Below, piece by piece: positions 17,558 through 24,088 of a stretch of DNA of 64,000 nt; position 1 is the first letter of the stretch; every line of letters starts with the position of its first letter. A model generated the notes under the pieces. The model worked only from the letters and a program-made list of their open reading frames with translations, did no database searches and was not told where the DNA came from. A program made the position numbers and the translations under genes. Origin of the DNA: DSSB01 sp046346845 (GTDB lineage: Bacteria > UBA10199 > DSSB01); assembly GCA_046346845.1 (NCBI GenBank), contig JAXMHH010000002.1, positions 248,001 through 312,000 on the forward strand, given 5' to 3'.

Positions 17558-20182
17558 TCACTCGACCTCAAAATGGGCATCCACTTTGCGGATCCGGCTC
17601 GCCGACCAGGCGCCCCTTCCCTCGGGAAAGAGCGCTTCCAAGACCTCGCTGGGACGAATGCTCCCGGAGGTCTGGCCGAAACGGGTTACCAGATGAAGTT
17701 GGTTCGGAGCGACCACCTCGATATCCTTGATGAAAGGTCGAATATCGACCGATTTATGTTGTTTCGCGCGCCGCCGCTCGATCCGAACTTCCGGTGAGTT
17801 TTTTAAGTGCGTGACCCGATCAGGCAAGTCGCCGGAGTTCTCCTGTCCCGGTCCCTTGAGATCGATCGCGTAGACCTGCTCGCGCATGGTTGCGTTGAGC
17901 GAGCTGACTTTACGTTCGATCGTCCGGGCCTGGGTGAGGGAGATCCCCGCCGGCAGCACCTCGTTCATCCGCGCGAGCAAATGCTCGGGCTCGAGGAACG
18001 CGGTCAACTCGAGGTCCATGAACTCGGCCTCGCTTTCGACGCCGACGGCCTGGGGAGGGCTCAAGCTGACCAGCATCGCCGGGTTGAAGCCCTGCGAGTA
18101 TCCTACGGGGATACCCGCCCGCTTCAGCGCCCGGTGGATGAGGGTCGCCAGATCGAGGTGACTTAAAAAAGCGGCGGCACCCAATTTGGTGAATCGGGCG
18201 CGAATTCTTTGCACTGTCGGCGGGGCGCGGAACTTCACGCTTTCCGCCGGGGGATTGGCGAGACGCTGCTCGGCTTCGCTCTTAAGGACGCGACCCCGAG
18301 TGGAGTGAGCCTGCGCTTTTTCCTCTCCAGGAAGATACCGGTAGTTGACGTTGAGGACCTTGCGAAAATCGCAAACTCCGCAATCGCTGCACTTCCCGGT
18401 CGAACAATCTTCGATGAACGCCAGGTCGTGCGAGGCTTCCAGCTCTTCCCACAGAAAACTTTTTTTCATGTCGACGAAGAGGTGCTCCCAAGGGAGCACT
18501 TCGTCGCGAGCGCGGCGGCGCGTGACGTAGAAATCCGGGTCGAGCCCGGTCTCGGCGAAGGCCCGCTGCCAAGCCGCAAAATCCAATTTTTCGTCCCACT
18601 CGTCGAAGCGGCAGCCGAGCTCGTGGGCGCGGACCACGGCACGCGCCAGACGGCGGTCGCCGCGGCTGAACACGCCTTCGAGATAGCTCATTTCGAGGCC
18701 ATGGGTCTTGAACTTGATCCCCGGCACGCGCAAGGCCCGGCGCAGCTGGCCGTGCTTCGCTTCGATCTCGTCGATCGAGAGCTGCGGCTCCCATTGAAAG
18801 GGCGTGAAGGGCTTGGGGACGAAGGAGGAGCAGCCCACGTGGATCTCGGCGCCCCGGGTGTAGCCGCGACCGATCGCCAGGGCTTGCCTGGCCTCCTCGG
18901 CGATGCCGAGCAGGTCTTCTTCGGTCTCCATCGGAAGGCCGCACATGTAGTAGAACTTGATCAGCCGCCAGCCCTCGCGGAACACGTTGTCGACGGCGCG
19001 CATCAGGTCTTCACGGGCGTTGCCTTTGTTGATCAAGCGGCGCATCCGCGGAGTGCCGGCCTCCGGGGCCATCGTGAAGCCGCTCTTGCGCACCCGTTTG
19101 ACCTGCTTGATCACCTCGGGGGTGAGGGTCTCGGTGCGCGTCGCGGGAAGCGAGATCGAGACCCGGTCTTTCTCGTAGGCGTCGAACAAATCGTTGAGCA
19201 AGGGGTTGAGGCAGTCGTAGTCGCCAACCGAGAGCGAGAGCAGCGAGACCTCCTCTTGGCCGGTGTTCTTCAGCGACTGGGCGACGATGTCCTTGACCGT
19301 GTCCGGGGAGCGCTGCCGCTCGGGCCGGTAGATGTAACCCGCCTGGCAGAAGCGACAGCCGCGCACGCAGCCGCGCTGCACCTCGACGCCGACCCGGTCG
19401 TGGATGACGTTGATATTGGGGACCACTGGGGCGCGGGGATAGGGCGCCTGGTCCAGGTTGGTGACCGTGGCCTTCGGAACGCCTTCGTAACCGGGCAGCT
19501 TGGGCCGAATCTCGCGGACGGTGCCGTCTTCCTTGTAATTGACCTCAAAGAAGGACGGGACATAGACGCCCTGACTCCGCGTCATGCCTTTCAGCAAGTC
19601 CTCGCGCGTCTGAGCGCTTTCTTTATAGGCAAGGATCTGACGCGCCAGAGGGCGGATCAGCTCCTCGCCGTCGCCCACCACCACTGCGTCAAAAAAATCC
19701 GCCACCGGCTCGGGGTTGAAGGCGCAGCTGCCGCCGCCGATCACGACGGGATCTCCCTTGACGCGATCCCGCTGCCACAACGGCACGCCGCCGGATTTCA
19801 AGATGGTCACGATGTTGGTGTAGACCAGCTCGTAGGGGAGCGTGATGCCGATCAGGTCGAAATCTTTCAGCGGCCGCTTCGACTCGAGGGAGAAGAGCGG
19901 GACTTGATGTCGCGCCAGCGCCGCCTCCATGTCGGTCCAGGGGGCATAGACCCGTTCGGCCCAGATCTCGGGATCGCGGTTTAGGATGTCGTAAAGGATC
20001 TTCAAGCCGACATGGCTCTCGCCCATCTCGTAGACGTCCGGAAAGACCAAGGCGACGTGCAGGCGCACCCGGGCGGGGTCTTTTTGCACCGCATTGACCT
20101 CATTGCCCAGGTAACGGCCCGGTTTTTCGACCTCTTGGAGGAGGGATTTCCATTTTTGGGGGCTGAGACCCGCGGCGGACAT
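17558..20182 (-). CDS. TIGR03960-type radical SAM protein fused to DUF2344 domain
   Basis: 874 aa. The N-terminal part (residues 1-230) resembles a B12-binding-like domain (VALVFPDVYEMGESHVGLKI). The radical SAM core has the 4Fe-4S motif CVRGCRFCQAG at about residue 280. A second Cys cluster, CSTGKCSDCGVCD, sits near residue 595. The C-terminal 220 residues are a DUF2344 domain (RARFTKLGAAAFLSHLDLAT). This fused form lies next to rng and the L21/L27 genes in many bacteria. Its substrate is unknown, and a tRNA or rRNA modification is the usual guess. No ribosome-binding site precedes the ATG; the promoter lies almost on top of it. Confidence 0.93.
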   Translation of the reverse strand: MSAAGLSPQKWKSLLQEVEKPGRYLGNEVNAVQKDPARVRLHVALVFPDVYEMGESHVGLKILYDILNRDPEIWAERVYAPWTDMEAALARHQVPLFSLESKRPLKDFDLIGITLPYELVYTNIVTILKSGGVPLWQRDRVKGDPVVIGGGSCAFNPEPVADFFDAVVVGDGEELIRPLARQILAYKESAQTREDLLKGMTRSQGVYVPSFFEVNYKEDGTVREIRPKLPGYEGVPKATVTNLDQAPYPRAPVVPNINVIHDRVGVEVQRGCVRGCRFCQAGYIYRPERQRSPDTVKDIVAQSLKNTGQEEVSLLSLSVGDYDCLNPLLNDLFDAYEKDRVSISLPATRTETLTPEVIKQVKRVRKSGFTMAPEAGTPRMRRLINKGNAREDLMRAVDNVFREGWRLIKFYYMCGLPMETEEDLLGIAEEARQALAIGRGYTRGAEIHVGCSSFVPKPFTPFQWEPQLSIDEIEAKHGQLRRALRVPGIKFKTHGLEMSYLEGVFSRGDRRLARAVVRAHELGCRFDEWDEKLDFAAWQRAFAETGLDPDFYVTRRRARDEVLPWEHLFVDMKKSFLWEELEASHDLAFIEDCSTGKCSDCGVCDFRKVLNVNYRYLPGEEKAQAHSTRGRVLKSEAEQRLANPPAESVKFRAPPTVQRIRARFTKLGAAAFLSHLDLATLIHRALKRAGIPVGYSQGFNPAMLVSLSPPQAVGVESEAEFMDLELTAFLEPEHLLARMNEVLPAGISLTQARTIERKVSSLNATMREQVYAIDLKGPGQENSGDLPDRVTHLKNSPEVRIERRRAKQHKSVDIRPFIKDIEVVAPNQLHLVTRFGQTSGSIRPSEVLEALFPEGRGAWSASRIRKVDAHFEVE

Positions 20183-20190
20183 AGACTTGA

Positions 20191-20220
20191 TTTATAAACA
20201 GAAGGAGGCCTGGGCGTCAA
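20191..20220 (-). promoter_or_regulatory. Sigma-70 promoter, nearly leaderless, for the radical SAM-rng unit
   Basis: On the minus strand TTGACG at 20220-20215, 18 bases, TATAAA at 20196-20191. Transcription would begin near 20184 and the ATG is at 20182, which agrees with the absence of a Shine-Dalgarno sequence. Confidence 0.55.
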
Positions 20221-20346
20221 ACACACAGACGATCCTGTGGATAATTTTTAGGTATCTGAAATAATTAGACTTTCTTGGGTTCTGGAGATTCGCCTTCAGA
20301 GACTTTTTTTGGTGACCTCCTGAAATAAAGCGGGAAGAATACGGCC

Positions 20347-20763
20347 ATGGAAAAATCCCTCATTAGCCAGACCGGCTTGGCCCTACTTTCCCTCACCCTC
20401 TTCGCTGCCAATTCGTCCGCTGGAGATACCAACGGCTTTCGCACCCCTTCGAAAAACATTCACTGCGCGGTCTACGACCAGAACTTGCGCTGCGACCTGC
20501 TGCAAAACGACGCCAAGCTGCCGCCGCGCCCCAAGGATTGCGAATTGGACTGGGGCAACATGTTCGCCATGAACCTGACCGGCCAGGCGGCGCGGATCTG
20601 CGCCGGCGATACCGTCGCCGGGGAAAACACTCCAGCGCTCGATTACGGCCGGACCTGGGAATACCAGGGTTTTCAATGCCGGTCCGAGATGAACGGCCTG
20701 ACCTGCACCAACAAAAGCAATCACGGCTGGTTTTTGAAAAAGGCCGAGCAGCGCTTGTTTTAA
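20347..20763 (+). CDS. Exported DUF6636-like protein
   Basis: 138 aa with a Sec signal peptide (cleaved near residue 25, NSSAG). The mature part has the spaced pattern of small secreted proteins annotated DUF6636: GFRTPSKNIHC, LRCDLL, CELDWGNMFAM, ICAGDTV, LDYGRTW, FQCRSEMNGLTCTN, HGWFLKKAE. Six cysteines suggest three disulfides. The family occurs mostly in Actinobacteria and is functionally unknown. The ribosome-binding site is weak (AGCGGGAAG). It stands alone, divergent from the radical-SAM gene. Confidence 0.8.
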   Translation: MEKSLISQTGLALLSLTLFAANSSAGDTNGFRTPSKNIHCAVYDQNLRCDLLQNDAKLPPRPKDCELDWGNMFAMNLTGQAARICAGDTVAGENTPALDYGRTWEYQGFQCRSEMNGLTCTNKSNHGWFLKKAEQRLF

Positions 20764-21015
20764 ATTCTGCCCTCGACCCTGAGCCCCCTATCTTTCGATG
20801 ATTGCCCGCAAGTTTGCCTTTTCTGGCAAAATTAGACACCTAGATACCAAGTAAATTAATTTATATTAATCAATTAGTTACAACACATTATTTTATTTTG
20901 AAACAAACCATTCATATTCTGACCAAAGCGCTTATTAAATTAATTAATAATTTCGATTAGTTATAATACTGCGTGGTTGGCACGGCCTTGGCATTGCTCC
21001 CGTACCGGAGGTCCT
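20764..21015 (+). other. AT-rich upstream region
   Basis: About 250 bases, with 20835-20970 extremely AT-rich compared with its surroundings (many TTAATTAAT-like words). No gene is seen. It leads into the sigma-54-type promoter at 20978, so it may hold activator or IHF sites. A TATAAT word at 20962 has no good -35 partner. Confidence 0.5.
20978..20993 (+). promoter_or_regulatory. Sigma-54-type promoter
   Basis: TTGGCACG in the -24 position and TGGCA in the -12 position, with GG and GC exactly 10 bases apart. The -12 has G in place of the second T of TTGCA. The predicted start is near 21004, just before the ribosome-binding site GGAGG at 21006. Confidence 0.6.
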
Positions 21016-21456
21016 ATGCCCGGCTCAGAAAAAATCCAAGGTGTTCCCGTCCAACAGTGCCAGTTCTCTCCCTCGATCACTCGAGACGAAGAAGGCCTTT
21101 CCGCTTGCAGCAAAAGCATTGGAGAAGAAAAAACCCGCCGCGAGGCGCAGGGCGAAACCTGTTCCGTCTACATGGATGTATTCGGCGACGCGAACGGCAG
21201 CAACACGGTGCTGACCCTAGTTTGCGAAGGAAAAAAGCCGAAGCCGAAACGAAAGCGGCGCTACCATCCCCCGAATAGTTATCCGCCCCCGAATAATTAT
21301 CCGCCCAAACCGGATCCCAGCCCATTCCCCCAGAAAACGAAACCGCCCAAGGCCCATTTCGACTCCCGAGATGTTATCATTCCCTCGGGTCCGGAGTTGA
21401 ACGACCGGGGCATGCTCATTTTTCTCCAACGAAGCGAGCCGGTATTGGACGCGTAA
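21016..21456 (+). CDS. Proline-rich hypothetical protein
   Basis: The start is ATG 21016, after GGAGG at five bases; the upstream frame from 20977 lies inside the promoter. The 146-aa product has no signal peptide. Residues 1-70 contain four Cys and a short beta-like segment (CSVYMDVFGDANGSNTVLTL). Then comes a basic stretch KPKPKRKRRYHPP and a Pro/Asn/Tyr repeat (NSYPPPNNYPPKPDP), ending in a hydrophilic tail. The family is not recognised. A sigma-54-type promoter directly upstream suggests regulated expression. Confidence 0.65.
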   Translation: MPGSEKIQGVPVQQCQFSPSITRDEEGLSACSKSIGEEKTRREAQGETCSVYMDVFGDANGSNTVLTLVCEGKKPKPKRKRRYHPPNSYPPPNNYPPKPDPSPFPQKTKPPKAHFDSRDVIIPSGPELNDRGMLIFLQRSEPVLDA

Positions 21457-21503
21457 CAGCGCCCCTAAACGAAATTATTGAATTTTGAATAGGAACCATA
21501 GCC

Positions 21504-23087
21504 CTAGGGAACCGGCAGTTGCTTCAAGATCCCCGCAGCGCGCTTCTCGTCGAACTTTACCCCGAGGCGCCGCGCGTTATCTCGGGCGGTTTCCAAATGG
21601 AGGCTGGTATTGTCGGCGTCGCCCGCCTGGGCGAATTTTTCCGCAGTCTTGAACTCCAGCTCCATGCCGTTGGTCAGGGCGGTCTGAATCAGCTGCTTTG
21701 CCTCGTCCTCGTCAAAGCTCACCCCGCCTTGCTTCGCCAGCTCGCGGCCGGCATTGAGCGGAACCACGGTGTCGTCCACCTTGCCCAAGGCCGCTGCGCC
21801 CCGGGCCTGGGCGAAACGCCAATCCACGGCGGCCTGATAGGCCTGGCTCAAGGTGCCCTTGGCACTGGTCTCCTGGGCGGAACTGAGCGTCGTCTTGGCC
21901 AAGGCGGCGTTTTCGCGGGCCTGGTCGATCAATGCCCTAACCTTGCTGATATTTCCGTTTTTCTTCACCTCGGCGACCGCCGCGGCGGCCTTGGCCAGCA
22001 GGACATCGACGCTCAGGCGGAGCGCCTTTTGCTCGGCGACCTCCGCCCGGGTCTGCTCGGCCTTGCTCAATTTCATCCCGATCTGGGCGCGAGCCTCCAC
22101 GGCCTTTTGGATCAGGGCACGGGTCGCCTCGACGTCGCCCAAGTCCGCCTTGGCCTCGGCCAAGGGGAGTAGGAAATCGGGCGCGTTATGGAGGGCCGTC
22201 CGTTCCATGCGGGCGATGCGGCATTCCTGCTTGGGGCTGAGCGGGGTCTTCGCCACCAACGCCGCATCCTTGGCCTTGAGGAGGTAGAATCGCGCGTTCT
22301 CGACATCGCCTTGCAAGGCATAGGCCGCGGCCTCCGTCAGGTTCTTTTCGATCGAGAGCTCGTAGGCCTTGCGTTCGAACTCGGCCAGGGCCTTCTCTTC
22401 GTCGGCGGACAGGGTGACCTTGCCGCGTTGGGCGTATTCGCGGACCTTGACGACGGCCTCCTGGGTGCGCGCCACATTTCCATCCTGGGAGGCAAGCTCC
22501 GCCTTTTTCCAGGCCAGGGGCACAGCCTTGGCATAGGCCTTGGGTTCGAGCTGGTCGATCAGCTCCTGGTGAAAGGCATAGCCCTTCGCCTTGGCCTGAG
22601 CGAAGGGCACGCCGAGGCGCGACAGGATCTCCCGTCCGGCGGCGAAGGCGTCGGCCAGGGCGAGGACATCGCCGGCGTCCGCGAGGGACTTGGCGCGATC
22701 GACGACCAGGTCCAGTTCTTTCTCCAGCGAGGTCTTCAGGATGGCCGCGGCACGGTCTTCCGGAAAGGGCAACTTCGCCTCCGCGGCGGCCAGGCGGGCC
22801 TTGTGCAGGTAGTCCTGGGTCTGCAGGGTATCGCCTTGGGCGGCAAAGCCCTTCGCCTGGCTCAGCATCTCGAGATAACGGCTGGCCGGAGACAGCTTTA
22901 AGCCGACCAGGCTGGAGATCCCCAGTTCCTTCAAGGCCTGCTGGGCCTCGGCCCCCGTGGGCTTGACCGCCTTGCCCTGCAGGTCCTGCACCTCGTCCTG
23001 CGGATTTTTGGCGCCCTTGGCGGGCAGGTGGTAGACCCCGTCGCCGTTGTCGACGATCTTGATGGGTCCGAGGATGAAATCTCCCAT
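21504..23087 (-). CDS. Large helical-repeat (alpha-solenoid-like) protein
   Basis: 527 aa, no signal peptide. After an N-terminal segment (MGDFILGPIKIVDNGDGVYH) the rest is about eight degenerate repeats of roughly 55-62 residues from residue 75 to the end. Each unit has an A-x-x-A-x-x-GD turn, a helix of the form L-x-x-A-R-x-x-A, a short G/K-x-x-L/F-S/D loop and a Glu/Ala-rich second helix; compare AAAYALQGDVENARFYLLKA, AEAKADLGDVEATRALIQKA and TAEKFAQAGDADNTSLHLET. The repeats look TPR-like in spacing but do not fit the TPR consensus. It follows the NlpC/P60 gene by nine bases, so it shares its ECF-type promoter. Confidence 0.75.
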   Translation of the reverse strand: MGDFILGPIKIVDNGDGVYHLPAKGAKNPQDEVQDLQGKAVKPTGAEAQQALKELGISSLVGLKLSPASRYLEMLSQAKGFAAQGDTLQTQDYLHKARLAAAEAKLPFPEDRAAAILKTSLEKELDLVVDRAKSLADAGDVLALADAFAAGREILSRLGVPFAQAKAKGYAFHQELIDQLEPKAYAKAVPLAWKKAELASQDGNVARTQEAVVKVREYAQRGKVTLSADEEKALAEFERKAYELSIEKNLTEAAAYALQGDVENARFYLLKAKDAALVAKTPLSPKQECRIARMERTALHNAPDFLLPLAEAKADLGDVEATRALIQKAVEARAQIGMKLSKAEQTRAEVAEQKALRLSVDVLLAKAAAAVAEVKKNGNISKVRALIDQARENAALAKTTLSSAQETSAKGTLSQAYQAAVDWRFAQARGAAALGKVDDTVVPLNAGRELAKQGGVSFDEDEAKQLIQTALTNGMELEFKTAEKFAQAGDADNTSLHLETARDNARRLGVKFDEKRAAGILKQLPVP

Positions 23088-23096
23088 GGCTCGCTC

Positions 23097-23954
23097 CTAC
23101 TTCAGGGGACGCCCGACGTAGATCGGCGTCTTAATGACGGTGTTGGCGGAATAGCGCCCGGTCCAGCCCTGCCCCGTGCCCTCGCCCGTGTCGGGATCGA
23201 CGGTGATGAGGATGGTGCCGAAGCCGAAACCCGTCCCACCCTCCCGGCTGTCCTCACCGTGCGGGTAGGAGGTGGCATCGGCGATGCGGATCAGGTAACC
23301 GCCCGAAACTTTCTCCGGTTTTCCATAGACGATCCCCATGTGGCCGCTGGCGTCGGAGGGGTACCAATCCGGGGTCGGCCAGGCGATGACGTCGCCCGGC
23401 TCGGCGTCCTCGATCTTCTTGACGCGGCGCCAGCCGGAGCTGGGCTTGTCGTAGGGGATGGCCTTCAAGGCCTTCACGTACTCGATGACGCGCGGGCGCT
23501 CGACCTTCAATTCGGCGTAGGCGGTGGGCGCCGCCTCCTGCAATAGCCAATTGACCATCCCGGAGCAGTCGAATTCGAATTGACCCTTGGCGATGTCGAC
23601 CTTGGTATTGTGGTTGTAGACGCTGGTCTTGAGGCGCGCGGCGACGTCGTCTATCTTGGCGATGATTTTCTCCGTCGCCGAAACGTATTTCGCCGCGGAC
23701 TTCCCGCCGAGATAGGCCGCCGGCGGGCTGACTAGTTTCCAGAGCGTCAGCGGATTCGACCACAAGCTGGAGAGCAACTTGGGTTGGGGCGGCGGATTCC
23801 AAAACAACACGATGCCGCCGAGCGAACGCAGCGAACCGGCTTTCGCGCCGGCCTGCGTCGAACCGGCCGCTGCAACGGTTGGCGTAAGATTTCCGGAATA
23901 GATGGAGACGGGCGAAGGAAACAGTTTCCCTTCCAGGCCGGTCGCGTGCCCCAT
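23097..23954 (-). CDS. NlpC/P60-like cysteine hydrolase without signal peptide
   Basis: 285 aa. The C-terminal half has the NlpC/P60 layout: catalytic Cys in FEFDCSGMVNWLL (about residue 130), then AEPGDVIAWPT and the His motif SGHMGIVYG (about residue 205), with a following polar residue in RIADATSYPHG. Such enzymes cleave peptidoglycan stem peptides or related amide bonds. The N-terminal 110 residues are Gly/Ala-rich and unrecognised (SPVSIYSGNLTPTVAAAG), with no Sec signal, which is odd for a wall hydrolase. The ATG follows AGGGGG. It is the first gene of an operon with the helical-repeat protein, under an ECF-type promoter. Confidence 0.8.
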   Translation of the reverse strand: MGHATGLEGKLFPSPVSIYSGNLTPTVAAAGSTQAGAKAGSLRSLGGIVLFWNPPPQPKLLSSLWSNPLTLWKLVSPPAAYLGGKSAAKYVSATEKIIAKIDDVAARLKTSVYNHNTKVDIAKGQFEFDCSGMVNWLLQEAAPTAYAELKVERPRVIEYVKALKAIPYDKPSSGWRRVKKIEDAEPGDVIAWPTPDWYPSDASGHMGIVYGKPEKVSGGYLIRIADATSYPHGEDSREGGTGFGFGTILITVDPDTGEGTGQGWTGRYSANTVIKTPIYVGRPLK

Positions 23955-23992
23955 GGTGACCCCCTAAACAAAACCCCTTGTCCAATGAGTGC

Positions 23993-24019
23993 TCTTCGGC
24001 GGCAAGTGGAAAAAGTTGC
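23993..24019 (-). promoter_or_regulatory. ECF-type promoter element 1 (NlpC/P60 operon)
   Basis: On the minus strand GCAACTT at 24019-24013, 14 bases, CGAAGA at 23998-23993. It is one of five identical-geometry elements in the window. The predicted start is about 30 bases before the ATG. Confidence 0.65.
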
Positions 24020-24088
24020 TATCCGAGCTGGGGGGTCATGTCGGGCAAAGCGGCGCGTTCGACGACTTCGAAGGCGGCGGCGCGAAGG

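Noticed and set aside
22769..22775. GCAACTT inside the helical-repeat gene, and another at 23774 inside the NlpC/P60 gene
   Set aside because: Both are on the plus strand within minus-strand genes, and neither is followed by CGA after 14 bases, so they are chance matches.
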